Assembly (NCBI RefSeq): GCF_002102185.1
Contig: NZ_LQOW01000028.1
Span: forward strand, 124,001-188,000
Length of the DNA: 64,000 nt
Reading direction: 5' to 3'
Source: Mycobacterium fragae
Lineage (GTDB): Bacteria > Actinomycetota > Actinomycetes > Mycobacteriales > Mycobacteriaceae
Shown: piece after piece, positions 1-8,601 of the stretch
How positions within the stretch are numbered: the stretch's first letter is position 1
Layout: every line of letters begins with the position of its first letter
Program-made: the position numbers and the translations under genes
Notes under the pieces: generated by a model
The model's input: only the letters and a program-made list of their open reading frames with translations
Databases searched by the model: none
Told to the model about the DNA's origin: nothing

Positions 1-41
1 CCGATTAGACCGGCGGCGTCGCCTGTCCGCCGACGTTTAGC

Positions 42-53
42 GAACACTCGTTC
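42..53. promoter_or_regulatory. Short inverted repeat GAAC-ACTC-GTTC upstream of the lipase
   Basis: A perfect 4-bp-arm inverted repeat lies about 80 bp before the lipase start. A related GAACA-AC-TGTTC repeat sits upstream of the di-iron-like operon near 9563. A TetR-type operator is possible, but the arms are short and chance is a real alternative. Nothing else interpretable was seen in bases 1-135. Confidence 0.2.
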
Positions 54-135
54 ACGGGTAGTCCGGGGTTTCGGCGGTACGACTTGGCGCGGTCGCGATC
101 GCGCCACCATCTGTTGGGGGAGAACGGTTGAAAGG

Positions 136-1455
136 ATGAACGGAGACGTGACTGCAGCTCAAGCGGTGCCAGGCGTGCCCCATGAGGACCTTCGCCGTGG
201 CCAACTGCTTGCACCCGAAGAGGACCCGTTCTATGAACCGCCGCCCGACTATCGGCACGCGCGTCCCGGCCAGCTGCTCCGCTCACGCGACGTTGAGCTT
301 GGATTTCTCGGCCTGATCCCGCAGCGGGTGCGGGCCACCCAGCTGCTTTACCGCAGCACCAACCTGCACGGGGAGCCCGAGGTGGCGGTAACCACCGTTC
401 TGCTACCCGAACAACGCGAGCGCGGACGCATCTGCCCGGTGTTGTCGTATCAGTGCGCGATAGATGCGGTGGCGTCACGATGCTCCCCGTCATACGCCCT
501 TCGTCGCGGCGCCAAGCCGATCGGCGCCTTCGTCCAGTCCGAGTACCTGCTGGTCGCCGCCGCGCTGGCGGAGGGGTGGGCGGTCTCGGTGCCGGACCAC
601 GAAGGTTGCCACGGCATGTGGGGTGCACCCCACGAGCCCGGCTACCGGATTCTCGACGGTCTCCGCGCGGCTTTGCACAGTGACCGTCTGGGTTTGTCGC
701 CCTCGGCGCCAATCGCGCTCTGGGGTTACTCCGGCGGCGGGCTGGCATCGGCGTGGGCCGCCGAACACAGCTCCGACTACGCCCCGGAACTCAACATCGT
801 CGGCGCGGTCCTCGGGTCACCGGTCGGTGACTGCGGCAGCGTCGCGCGCCGGCTCAACCGCACCTTCTTCGCCGGCCTGGCCGCACTGATGATCGCGGCG
901 TTGACGGACATCTTTCCCGGCGCGCAGCGTGTCGTCGACGAGCACGCCAGCGAGGAAGGCAAGAAATTGCTCGACGAGCTGCACTCGATGACGACGGCTC
1001 AGGCGGTCTGGCGGCTGCGGGGGACGGACATCGGCTCGTATGTGGACATGTCGGCCGATGAGCTCTGGGATCTACCCGAAGTGCGGGACATCTTCGACGC
1101 CACCAAGCTGGGTCAGTCGACCCCGGGTCCCCCGGTCTTGGTTGTGCAGTCGGTGCACGACCGGATCATCAGCGTCGACGCCATCGACAAGCTCGTCGCC
1201 TCCTACCAGCAGGCGGGGGCCACGGTCACATATCAGCGGGACCGATTCTGCGGTCATCTGCTGTTGCATCCGCTGTCGGCTCCGATGGCATTGCGATGGT
1301 TGCGTGACCGGTTCGCCCAGGCCGATGTCAGAAGGGGGCGCGCTCGCACTGTGTGGCCGACGGTATTCAACCCCTCGACCTGGGTCGGCATGCTCGAACT
1401 GGGCGTCATCACAGCGAAGGTGATCACCGGGCGGCCGGTCCAACGACATCGGTGA
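136..1455 (+). CDS. Secretory-lipase (LIP) family alpha/beta hydrolase
   Basis: A 439-residue serine hydrolase predicted to cleave lipid or other carboxylic esters. The nucleophile elbow is G-Y-S-G-G with Ser199. Candidate triad partners are Asp342 in V-H-D-R-I-I-S and His374 or His378 in C-G-H-L-L-L-H-P. Length and motif spacing fit the LIP family (PF03583), which is abundant in mycobacteria and Nocardia. No convincing N-terminal signal peptide is visible: the first 40 residues are polar and acidic, so cytoplasmic or cell-wall-associated action is more likely than Sec export. It is convergent with the PaaX gene, with their ends almost touching. The ATG at 136 follows a weak GAAAGGA ribosome binding site. 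The substrate cannot be deduced. Confidence 0.8.
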   Translation: MNGDVTAAQAVPGVPHEDLRRGQLLAPEEDPFYEPPPDYRHARPGQLLRSRDVELGFLGLIPQRVRATQLLYRSTNLHGEPEVAVTTVLLPEQRERGRICPVLSYQCAIDAVASRCSPSYALRRGAKPIGAFVQSEYLLVAAALAEGWAVSVPDHEGCHGMWGAPHEPGYRILDGLRAALHSDRLGLSPSAPIALWGYSGGGLASAWAAEHSSDYAPELNIVGAVLGSPVGDCGSVARRLNRTFFAGLAALMIAALTDIFPGAQRVVDEHASEEGKKLLDELHSMTTAQAVWRLRGTDIGSYVDMSADELWDLPEVRDIFDATKLGQSTPGPPVLVVQSVHDRIISVDAIDKLVASYQQAGATVTYQRDRFCGHLLLHPLSAPMALRWLRDRFAQADVRRGRARTVWPTVFNPSTWVGMLELGVITAKVITGRPVQRHR

Positions 1456-1456
1456 G

Positions 1457-2350
1457 TCAGCTTGTTCGGAAAGCGCTATTCATGCGCTGTTTGAACGCAT
1501 CGTCGAAACGCCGGTAGGCGTCGCGCAGCTGAAGTCCGGGCCAATCCTCGGGGATGAGCTCGGCTGGCAGGAGGGGGTCAAGCTGAAGGTGGCGAACGAC
1601 GGCGATGGACAAGGCGAATTGGAACCTGAAGCTATCGCTCGTGTCATCTTGCGACGTTGTGTCGAGTTCTCCCTGCATCGCGCCGATGAACCGAATCGCG
1701 TCGCGCGCCCAATCATCCAGGGCGAACAGCGATCTCACGGCGTGATGGTCGATGTCGGTGGCGGCGTTGTGGAAGTGAACGCACTGGCGGTCAAGGACGG
1801 CCCGCATCGTCGGGAGTCGTTGCGGGTCAAGGTTATCCGGGCGCAGCCAGACACCCTCGCGAAGCTCGGCCAAGTGCAGCGCCGTCGCGGCCCTGCGCAG
1901 CTCGAGGCGATCGGCCACCGACCGACGGTCCAGTGAGACGACCGCCAGCTCCCAGGTCCCATCCCATCGTTGTTTGGCGACATCGTCGATGCGCGACGCT
2001 TCGTCGACGCGTTCGCGTCGCTCCAGCAAGTGCCCTGCCAGCTCGTAGGTTCCGCCGTCGCTGGTCAGTTCCCCGTTGGAGACCATGCGCCACAGGCAGG
2101 TACGGGCGGCGCCGCCGCTAATGCCGAACAGTGACGCCACCGCAACGAGCTCGGCGACAGTGAGTCGCGGTTGGTCGGCGCCCAGCAGCGCGGTGGCCAG
2201 AACCGATCGCGCGCTCAGCGGGCGCTCTTCGATCAGGTCTGCGACCCGGGCTCGATGTGCGTGCACGGACGTATCTTTGCCGATCACCGACGAACCGGCG
2301 CCGTCGGCACTCAACGCAATGTCACAATTTGATTGACGTGTGACAGTCAT
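1457..2350 (-). CDS. PaaX-like transcriptional regulator
   Basis: About 297 residues from the ATG at 2350. The N-terminal third carries a winged-helix region (R-L-T-V-A-E-L-V-A-V-A-S-L-F-G-I-S-G-G-A), followed by the PaaX central pattern (W-D-G-T-W-E-L-A-V-V) and a helical C-terminal domain. PaaX proteins repress phenylacetyl-CoA and aromatic catabolic genes in response to acyl-CoA ligands. Here the gene is divergent from a Rieske oxygenase/acyl-CoA dehydrogenase pair, which is the likely target. Longer in-frame readings reach 2527, but the added part is Arg/Pro-rich low-complexity sequence lying inside the divergent gene, so 2350 is preferred. That start leaves only 17 bp between the two start codons. 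Confidence 0.72.
   Translation of the reverse strand: MTVTRQSNCDIALSADGAGSSVIGKDTSVHAHRARVADLIEERPLSARSVLATALLGADQPRLTVAELVAVASLFGISGGAARTCLWRMVSNGELTSDGGTYELAGHLLERRERVDEASRIDDVAKQRWDGTWELAVVSLDRRSVADRLELRRAATALHLAELREGVWLRPDNLDPQRLPTMRAVLDRQCVHFHNAATDIDHHAVRSLFALDDWARDAIRFIGAMQGELDTTSQDDTSDSFRFQFALSIAVVRHLQLDPLLPAELIPEDWPGLQLRDAYRRFDDAFKQRMNSAFRTS
2321..2344. promoter_or_regulatory. Inverted repeat GTCACA-(12 nt)-TGTGAC
   Basis: Arms at 2321-2326 and 2339-2344 are perfect reverse complements. They overlap the -35 region proposed for the Rieske gene and the 5' end of the PaaX-like gene. The TGTGA half-sites match those in the adjacent palindrome at 2352-2366. A PaaX-like or CRP-type binding site is inferred. 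Confidence 0.35.
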
Positions 2351-2368
2351 AGTGTGATACTCACACGA
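2333..2368 (+). promoter_or_regulatory. Putative leaderless promoter and overlapping operator of the Rieske gene
   Basis: TTGACG (2333-2338), a 17-bp spacer and GATACT (2356-2361) make a plausible -35/-10 pair whose start point would fall on or next to the ATG at 2368, giving a leaderless mRNA. The perfect palindrome GTGTGA-TAC-TCACAC (2352-2366) lies exactly over the -10, so a bound repressor would block initiation. No Shine-Dalgarno sequence is present, which is consistent. Confidence 0.45.
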
Positions 2369-3567
2369 TGAGCACACGAACACAACCTCCGGTCGCCGAG
2401 GACGCTGAGGTCGTCCGGCGCGTCTTCGCCCATATCGACGCGGGCACCACCGACGAAGGCGAGGTGTGGCGCGAACCGGTCGAGAACTACGTGCAACCAA
2501 GCCGATTCGACAACGAGTTGCGGGCACTGCGGGCGTTCCCGAGTGTCTACCTGCCGTCGGCCGCTATTCCCAACGCAGGCGACCACGCCGAGCGCGTCAC
2601 TTTTGGGGTGCCGCTGTTCGCGGTGCGCGGCCGCGACGGACGGGCGCGGGTGTTCCGCAACGCCTGCCGGCACCGGGGGATGGCGGTCGTGGAAGGGCGA
2701 GGCTGCTCGCGTGCGCTCGTGTGCCGCTATCACGGTTGGACGTATCGCCTGGACGGTTCGCTCTCACACGTCCCGCACGTCGAGGCGTTCCCGGGTCTGG
2801 ACATGTCCACGCGCGGCTTGGTCGAGGTCGAAAGCCGCGAGGTCGACGGCCTGATAGTCATCGGTTCGCTGGATCCGCCGCCGACCGGTTCGCCGCGTCT
2901 TACCGATGCCGCGATGACGGCTCTGGCCGACGGTAGCCCGTGGCGGGACAAGCTGCTGCCGGCCGAGAAGCTGCTGTTGGTGAATGCTACTGCGCGACAG
3001 ATGAATTGGAAGGTTCTCGTGGAGCAGTTTCTGGAGGGCTATCACATCCGCTCGACGCACAAAGACACCTTCTTCTCGCTCCAATACGACGACCTCAATG
3101 TCGTGGAGGCTTTCGGGCCTAATAGTCGGATCACGTTCCCGTACCGCAACATTGAGCGGTTACGCGACCGGCCGGAGTCGACGTGGAGCATCGATAGACG
3201 GGTCACATTCGTGTATCACCTGTTTCCCAACGTGATGTTTGCGACCTTCCCCGACCAGGTGTTGTTGATAGTGATCGAGCCGGTCGACGTCGGCAACTCC
3301 GTCGTGACGATCTATTCCATGGTCACCCCTCCAGTGGCCCAGAAGATTTCGGGCAACGGTGACGAGCACACCCTCCTCACGCAGGGCGCGCGCAGTTTGC
3401 TCGACGCAGGTGCGTTGGAGGACAACGAAATGTCGGAGGGCGTGCAGCGTGGGCTGCACGCCGGCGCGAACACCTTCCTGGAGTTCGGCCGCCATGAAAG
3501 CGCGATCGGCCGGTTTCACGCCACGCTCGATGAGCGGCTGACCCAAGTCGCGACGGCGAAGGTCTGA
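2368..3567 (+). CDS. Rieske non-heme iron oxygenase, alpha (catalytic) subunit
   Basis: A 399-residue ring-hydroxylating-type oxygenase. The Rieske [2Fe-2S] ligands are visible as C100-x-H102 and C119-x2-H122 (C-R-H ... C-R-Y-H). The mononuclear iron site is marked by E-Q-F-L-E-G-Y-H-I-R-S-T-H, with the two His of the 2-His-1-carboxylate triad. The enzyme would use electrons from a reductase to hydroxylate or demethylate an organic substrate. No beta subunit is encoded nearby, so a homomeric oxygenase is likely. An acyl-CoA dehydrogenase follows 43 bp downstream and a PaaX-like regulator is divergent, suggesting degradation of an aromatic or acyl side-chain compound. The substrate is unknown. 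Confidence 0.85.
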   Translation: MSTRTQPPVAEDAEVVRRVFAHIDAGTTDEGEVWREPVENYVQPSRFDNELRALRAFPSVYLPSAAIPNAGDHAERVTFGVPLFAVRGRDGRARVFRNACRHRGMAVVEGRGCSRALVCRYHGWTYRLDGSLSHVPHVEAFPGLDMSTRGLVEVESREVDGLIVIGSLDPPPTGSPRLTDAAMTALADGSPWRDKLLPAEKLLLVNATARQMNWKVLVEQFLEGYHIRSTHKDTFFSLQYDDLNVVEAFGPNSRITFPYRNIERLRDRPESTWSIDRRVTFVYHLFPNVMFATFPDQVLLIVIEPVDVGNSVVTIYSMVTPPVAQKISGNGDEHTLLTQGARSLLDAGALEDNEMSEGVQRGLHAGANTFLEFGRHESAIGRFHATLDERLTQVATAKV

Positions 3568-3610
3568 CGACCAGACTGGTGCTGCAAACTGTGGCAGAAC
3601 GGAGACCGAC

Positions 3611-4894
3611 GTGGCGTGGGACTTTTCGACCGATCCGGATTTTCAGAAAAAGCTCGACTGGGTCGAGACGTTCTGCCGCGAGGAGGTCGAACCGCTCGAG
3701 TACGTGTTCCCATACGCGGTGCGTTCGCCCGATCCCACCGTGAAGGGCTACGTCCGCAGCCTGCAGCAGCAGATCAAGGACCAGGGACTGTGGGCGATCT
3801 TTCTTGACGAGGAGCTCGGCGGCCCCGGCTTCGGCCAACTCAAACTGGCGCTGCTGAACGAGGTCATCGGCCGCTACCCGCAGGCCCCACAGATGTTCGG
3901 CGCCGCCGCCCCTGATACCGGGAACATCGAGATGCTCGCCGCCTTCGGCACCGAGGAGCAAAAGAAGCGGTGGCTGGAGCCCCTACTGAACCAGGACATG
4001 TTCTCGGCGTACTCGATGACCGAGCCGCAGGGCGGGTCGGACCCCAACCTGTTCAAGACCCACGCCGTGCGCGACGGCGACCAGTGGGTCATCAACGGCG
4101 AGAAGTGGTTCACGTCGGCGGGGCGCGTCGCCGACATCCTCTTCGTGATGTGCACCAACGGAATGTTCGTCGTGCCGCGACAAACCCCGGGCGTGGAGAT
4201 CCAGCCCGAGCCGCGCAACCACAACCACATCATTTACCGCGACGTCCGGGTTCCGCTGGATCACCTGCTCGGCCCGGAGGACGGCGCCAGGGTTCTGGCG
4301 CAACGTCGCCTTGGCGGCGGACGCATCCACCACGCCATGCGCACCATCGCCCAGTGCAAGCTCGCCTTCGACATGATGTGCGAGCGGGCGCTGTCGCGTG
4401 AATCGCATGGCAAGCTCATCGCCGAGCATCAGATGGTCCAGGAGAAGATTGCCGACTCCTATGCCGCCATTCGCATGCTGCGGCTCTTCGTGCTCGAGAC
4501 CGCCTGGAAGATCGACAATTCGAGCACCAAGGCGGCCCGGACCGACATCGCCGCGGTCAAGTACACGATGGCCAAGGTGCTGCGCGAGGTGTCGTTCAAC
4601 GCCCTGCACATCCTCGGGTCACTCGGGACGACCGACCTCACCCCGCTGCAGGCGATGTACGCGGCCGCGCCGACGATGGGGCTGGTGGACGGCGTCGACG
4701 AGGTCCACAAGGCGACCGTCGCCCGTCGCGTACTCGAGGACTACCGGCCCCAAGAACACCCGTACTGGCCCACCGAGTATCTCCCGGCCAAACGCGAGGC
4801 GGCGTGGGCGAAGTTCGAGCCGAAGTTTCAAGCCAACCCGCAGCTGCGTGCTGCGGCCGAGGCGTACAAGAAGTACTTCGCGCGCCGACGCTGA
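3611..4894 (+). CDS. Acyl-CoA dehydrogenase family protein
   Basis: A 427-residue FAD-dependent acyl-CoA dehydrogenase. Family features include the N-terminal helical domain, the FAD/substrate loop Y-S-M-T-E-P-Q-G-G-S-D-P near residue 135, G-E-K-W-F-T-S in the beta domain, and a C-terminal helical region with the L-G-T-T-D-L-T-P loop. It would oxidise an acyl-CoA to the 2-enoyl-CoA and pass electrons to an electron-transfer flavoprotein. The start is the GTG at 3611, 9 bases after a GGAGA site. It is co-directional with the Rieske oxygenase and probably in the same transcript. Length and motifs are normal; chain specificity cannot be read. Confidence 0.88.
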   Translation: MAWDFSTDPDFQKKLDWVETFCREEVEPLEYVFPYAVRSPDPTVKGYVRSLQQQIKDQGLWAIFLDEELGGPGFGQLKLALLNEVIGRYPQAPQMFGAAAPDTGNIEMLAAFGTEEQKKRWLEPLLNQDMFSAYSMTEPQGGSDPNLFKTHAVRDGDQWVINGEKWFTSAGRVADILFVMCTNGMFVVPRQTPGVEIQPEPRNHNHIIYRDVRVPLDHLLGPEDGARVLAQRRLGGGRIHHAMRTIAQCKLAFDMMCERALSRESHGKLIAEHQMVQEKIADSYAAIRMLRLFVLETAWKIDNSSTKAARTDIAAVKYTMAKVLREVSFNALHILGSLGTTDLTPLQAMYAAAPTMGLVDGVDEVHKATVARRVLEDYRPQEHPYWPTEYLPAKREAAWAKFEPKFQANPQLRAAAEAYKKYFARRR

Positions 4895-4919
4895 CACGGA
4901 GACCCTCTAGGATGAACCG

Positions 4920-5000
4920 ATGACGATAAGGCAACGCGATGCTCTTGTGATGGCCCTGGTAGCCATCGCCGTAATTGTCGTTTTTGTTTTGTTCGCCTGA
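4920..5000 (+). CDS. Possible 26-residue single-span membrane peptide
   Basis: An ATG at 4920 opens a short frame encoding M-T-I-R-Q-R-D-A followed by an uninterrupted hydrophobic run of about 17 residues ending V-L-F-A. It starts 26 bp after the acyl-CoA dehydrogenase stop and is preceded by GGAG at about 14 nt. A positive N-terminus followed by one span is typical of bacterial small membrane proteins, but the frame is short enough to arise by chance. No function is proposed. Confidence 0.3.
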   Translation: MTIRQRDALVMALVAIAVIVVFVLFA

Positions 5001-5036
5001 CGAAGCCGCCACGCGGCGTGACACGACCGCGCGGTG

Positions 5037-5924
5037 TTATGTCAGCGACGCGGCGTAAATCTCGTCGATATTCGATTTGAGCTTCTCGTCGAATTCCGCA
5101 TCGGTCTGGTCGGCCGTCAACCCCTCCGTCAAGGCTCGCGAGAAACTCGCGATGAGGCCGTGATTACGGGCCAGGATTTCGCAACTCTGGGCAAGGCTGT
5201 AGCCGCCGGACAAGGCCACCACACGCAGCACCCGGGAATGTTCGATCAGCGGCGCATAGAGGTCGTCCTCGTCGGGCAGTGTCAGCTTGAGCATCACCTG
5301 CGTGTCCCCGCCGAGCTCGTCGAGCTTGGTGCTCAGCGCCGCCACCAGCATGGCGTCGGCTTTTGGTTTGTCGGGGCAGTCGATGCTCACCTCGGGCTCG
5401 AGGATCGGCATCAGTCCGCGCTCCGCGATCTTGTGCCCGTATTCGAACTGCTGGTCGACGATGGCATTGATCCCGTGGTCGTTGGGCTCTTTGACGAACG
5501 AGCGCATCTTGGTGCCGAAAATGCCCTTGTCGACGGCCCGATCCAACAGTGAGTCGAGCTTGGTCATCGGCTTCATGAGCTGCACACCGTTTTCGGCGTC
5601 GGCGAGCCCCTGGTCGACCTTCACGAACGGCACGATGTGTTTCTGCTTCCACAAGAACGCCGCGGTGTCCTCGCCGTTGATGCTGCGGTCCATGGTCTGT
5701 TCGAAAAGGATGGTTGCCAGCACCTTGTCGCCGGAGAAGCTGGGACTCGACATCAGACGCTCACGCATCTGGTGGATCAGATCGAACATCTGCTCGTCGT
5801 TGTCGTATGCGTCCTGTTCAATCCCATAGAGCTTGAGGGCTTTCGGTGTGCTGCCACCGCTTTGGTCCAGCGCGGCGATAAAGCCCTGCCCCGACGCCAT
5901 CACCTTGCGTTGCTCTTCGTTCAC
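5037..5924 (-). CDS. Class I fructose-bisphosphate aldolase
   Basis: About 295 residues from the GTG at 5924, which follows a clear GGAAGGA site; an upstream ATG at 5954 lacks a site. The sequence has the short bacterial class I (Schiff-base) aldolase pattern: A-A-L-D-Q-S-G-G-S-T-P-K near the N-terminus, L-F-E-Q-T-M-D-R, V-P-F-V-K-V-D-Q-G-L, P-I-L-E-P-E-V, and L-S-G-G-Y in the phosphate-binding region. It interconverts fructose 1,6-bisphosphate with dihydroxyacetone phosphate and glyceraldehyde 3-phosphate in the cytoplasm. Mycobacteria usually depend on a zinc class II aldolase, so this would be a metal-independent second enzyme. It is monocistronic and convergent with the preceding genes. 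Confidence 0.88.
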   Translation of the reverse strand: MNEEQRKVMASGQGFIAALDQSGGSTPKALKLYGIEQDAYDNDEQMFDLIHQMRERLMSSPSFSGDKVLATILFEQTMDRSINGEDTAAFLWKQKHIVPFVKVDQGLADAENGVQLMKPMTKLDSLLDRAVDKGIFGTKMRSFVKEPNDHGINAIVDQQFEYGHKIAERGLMPILEPEVSIDCPDKPKADAMLVAALSTKLDELGGDTQVMLKLTLPDEDDLYAPLIEHSRVLRVVALSGGYSLAQSCEILARNHGLIASFSRALTEGLTADQTDAEFDEKLKSNIDEIYAASLT

Positions 5925-6072
5925 TGCAGTCCTTCCATCGTTCGCGGCCCTCAAGTTCTAGCATCGCGCACCGCTGCCCCTTGCGGCTACCACTTCGGAG
6001 GGGCCGGCAAACCACCTCGCCCCATGGCCGGGGTGCCAGTCGCTACGGTTGGCAAAGACGGGAGGGGACCTG

Positions 6073-7191
6073 ATGGGACACGGCGACCGCGACTCCACCG
6101 AAGGTCTGCTGCAAGAGCTGGTGTTGACCTATGGGCCGTGCGGCCAGGAGGACGTGGTGCGCGCGGTGTGTGCCCGCGAACTGGAACCTCTCGTCGACGA
6201 CATGTGGACCGACCTCGCGGGAAACCTGATCGGCTATATCGCCGCGACCGACGGTGCTGCGGTACCCGACGAGCGTCACCGGTCGGCTGCGACGGCCGGC
6301 CCCAGCGCTGCGACGCGGGTGATGGCGCACATGGACGAACTGTCCATGCTCGTCAAGCGGATCGAGCCGGACGGCTCGCTGCACCTGACGCAGCTAGGGG
6401 TGATGTATCCCGGTAACTTCGGGCTCGGCCCGGTCGCCGTGCTCGGCGACCACGAGACCTTCACCGCGGTGCTCACCGTCGGCTCCGAGCACACCACCAA
6501 GGAGAGCCCGCGGATCTGGCAAACCAAACCCGATCAGGGCGACAAGGCGCTGGATTGGCAGCATGTCTATGTCTTCACCGGCCGCGACCCCAAGGCTCTG
6601 GCCGCCGCCGGAGTGCGCCCCGGCACCCGGGTATGTGTCGATCGCAGCAAGCGAACGCTGGTCGACATCGGCGACTACGTCGGCGCCTACTTCCTCGACG
6701 ACCGCGCGGCGGTGACCGCTTTGCTGCGCTCCGCGCGTCTGCTGCGCGAGCGTGGACAGCGACCCGCCGACGACGTCTATCTCGTGTTCACCACCAACGA
6801 GGAGATCGGCGGGGTGGGCGGCTCTTATGCCAGCGCCTCCCTGCCCGGCACCCTCACCCTCGCCCTGGAGGTGGGGCCCACCGAGGAGGAGTACGCGACC
6901 AGCGTCACCGGCGGCCCGATCATCGGCTACAGCGACGCCTTGTGCGTCTACGACAAGGACATCGCCGACCGGCTGATGGCGATCGCCGACGAGCGTGGCC
7001 TGGCGCCCCAGGCGGCGGTGTTGGGCGCGTTCGAGTGCGACGCCTCCCACGCCAAGGCCAACGGGCTGACACCGCGCGCGGGCCTGCTGTGCCTGCCCAC
7101 ACTCAGCACCCACGGTTATGAAGTCATTTCCCGCAAGGCCATCGACGCCATGGCCGATGTCATCGTCGACTTCCTGCTACAGCCCGATTGA
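6073..7191 (+). CDS. M42-family (glutamyl-aminopeptidase-like) metallopeptidase
   Basis: About 372 residues from the ATG at 6073, 5 nt after GGAGGGG; a TTG at 6049 is the longer alternative. The di-zinc ligands of the M42 family can be followed in order: H-x-D in A-H-M-D-E-L, F-L-D-D-R-A-A, the E-E pair in T-T-N-E-E-I-G-G-V-G, and S-T-H-G-Y near the C-terminus. Such enzymes are cytosolic aminopeptidases or deblocking peptidases, usually large self-compartmentalised oligomers. It is divergent from the aldolase gene. The peptide specificity is not predictable. Confidence 0.86.
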   Translation: MGHGDRDSTEGLLQELVLTYGPCGQEDVVRAVCARELEPLVDDMWTDLAGNLIGYIAATDGAAVPDERHRSAATAGPSAATRVMAHMDELSMLVKRIEPDGSLHLTQLGVMYPGNFGLGPVAVLGDHETFTAVLTVGSEHTTKESPRIWQTKPDQGDKALDWQHVYVFTGRDPKALAAAGVRPGTRVCVDRSKRTLVDIGDYVGAYFLDDRAAVTALLRSARLLRERGQRPADDVYLVFTTNEEIGGVGGSYASASLPGTLTLALEVGPTEEEYATSVTGGPIIGYSDALCVYDKDIADRLMAIADERGLAPQAAVLGAFECDASHAKANGLTPRAGLLCLPTLSTHGYEVISRKAIDAMADVIVDFLLQPD

Positions 7192-7205
7192 AACCAGGCC
7201 GCCTT

Positions 7206-8408
7206 CTAATCCGGCAGTCTCGGCGGAAACTCAGCGCGTTTACCAATGGCGTCCCGATAGGCGTACACCCGATCTGCAATCGTGCTCACCACCGCGATGG
7301 TGTGACCGCCGCGCCCGTAGGCAGCAACGAATTGCGACGTTCTGGGGTCGCCTTCAATTATCTGAAAAGAATCGTAATCGGTTGTGACACCTAGCAACTG
7401 GATCTTGAAGTCATATTGATCGGACCAGAAATAAGGTACCTCGTCGTAAGGCTCGGCATTGTCGCTGCCCGCCAACAGAGTTCGAGCCGCAGCAGCGCCC
7501 TGACGTGCGGCGTGGTCCCAGTGCTCGATACGCAGATGTTGCTCATATAGGGGATGCCACCAGCGGGCGACATCACCCGCGGCGACGACATCGGTTGCGC
7601 CCTCGGCCGCACCCGTCGCATCGCAGACGACGCCACCGTCGACACGCAATCCCGAGTCGGCCAGCCAGTCGGTGGCAGGAGCCACACCCAGGCCGACGAC
7701 GACGACATCAGCCGAAAGCTGCGAACCGTCGGTAAGCCGCACGGCTTCCACCCTGCCGTTACCGATGAATTCGTCCACGCCGACACCGATGCGCACGTCG
7801 ACGCCGTGCTGACGATGCAATTCGGCCCAGCAGGGCGCCAACTCCTCGCCCAATGCTTGTACCAACGGGCCGACAGCTTTTTCGATCAGTGCCACATCCA
7901 ACCCCATCGACCGGCAAGTCGCGGCGACCTCGGCGCCGATGAACCCACCTCCGACCACCACTACCCGGGGACGCGACCCGAGCCGTTTCCGGATGGCCAG
8001 GCAATCCTCGACAGTGCGTAACAAGTACACCCCGTCTGGGACCGGGCCGCCCGGCCACTGGCGTGGATCAGCACCGCTTGCGATGACGAGGCCGTCGAAC
8101 CTCAGTGACATGTCCTGGTTCTCGTCCCGGACCTGAACCGTGCGCGAGGACATGTCCAGGCCGACGGCAGATGCGCCTCTCAGCACGCGCGCATCAAGAT
8201 CGAATTGCGGTGCCATGTCGATACCCGCCCGGTGCACCTTGCCGCTGAGCAGTTTCTTCGACAGCGGCGGTCGGTGGTAGGGGGCGTGCCGCTCGGCACC
8301 CACGATGGTGAGGGCGCCGTCGTATCCATCCAGGCGCAGGCTCTCTGCTGCCCGTGCCCCCGCCACGCCGGCACCGACGACGATGACCTGCTGTAGCTGA
8401 TGATGCAT
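7206..8408 (-). CDS. NAD(P)H-dependent ferredoxin reductase (FAD)
   Basis: A 400-residue flavoprotein of the rhodocoxin/putidaredoxin-reductase type. It has an N-terminal G-A-G-V-A-G FAD dinucleotide fold, the R-P-P-L-S-K-K-L loop, a second G-G-G-F-I-G NAD(P)H fold near residue 155, and V-A-A-G-D-V-A contacting FAD. It would carry electrons from NAD(P)H to the small ferredoxin encoded 4 bp upstream. The stop of that ferredoxin at 8413 and the ATG at 8408 show a tight operon. A cytochrome P450 would be the usual partner, but none is nearby; the first gene of the operon encodes a di-iron-like protein instead. Confidence 0.88.
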   Translation of the reverse strand: MHHQLQQVIVVGAGVAGARAAESLRLDGYDGALTIVGAERHAPYHRPPLSKKLLSGKVHRAGIDMAPQFDLDARVLRGASAVGLDMSSRTVQVRDENQDMSLRFDGLVIASGADPRQWPGGPVPDGVYLLRTVEDCLAIRKRLGSRPRVVVVGGGFIGAEVAATCRSMGLDVALIEKAVGPLVQALGEELAPCWAELHRQHGVDVRIGVGVDEFIGNGRVEAVRLTDGSQLSADVVVVGLGVAPATDWLADSGLRVDGGVVCDATGAAEGATDVVAAGDVARWWHPLYEQHLRIEHWDHAARQGAAAARTLLAGSDNAEPYDEVPYFWSDQYDFKIQLLGVTTDYDSFQIIEGDPRTSQFVAAYGRGGHTIAVVSTIADRVYAYRDAIGKRAEFPPRLPD

Positions 8409-8412
8409 CAGG

Positions 8413-8601
8413 TCAGTCCTTCACCGTGATCGCTTGGGTGGGGCACGACACTTCCGCGGCTTTCAACTTGCCGCGTAGTTCGGAACGCGGCTCCGCCTGC
8501 AGCACGTGCAGACCGTCCTCCCGCACGTCGAACACCTCATGGCAGAGACTCATGCAAACGCCGTTCCCGTCGCAGGTGTCAAGATCGACTGAAACCTTCA
8601 T
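8413..8601 (-). CDS. Small 3Fe-4S-type ferredoxin
   Basis: Encodes 62 residues. The cluster motif is C10-x5-C16-x3-C20 ... C53-P, with Asn13 at the position that carries the fourth Cys in 4Fe-4S proteins, which predicts a 3Fe-4S cluster as in Streptomyces and mycobacterial P450 ferredoxins. The ATG at 8601 overlaps the stop of the upstream gene (ATGA) and follows GAGGTGGG. It should shuttle single electrons from the downstream FAD reductase to an oxygenase. With no P450 present, the adjacent di-iron-like protein is the natural candidate acceptor (inference). Confidence 0.88.
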   Translation of the reverse strand: MKVSVDLDTCDGNGVCMSLCHEVFDVREDGLHVLQAEPRSELRGKLKAAEVSCPTQAITVKD

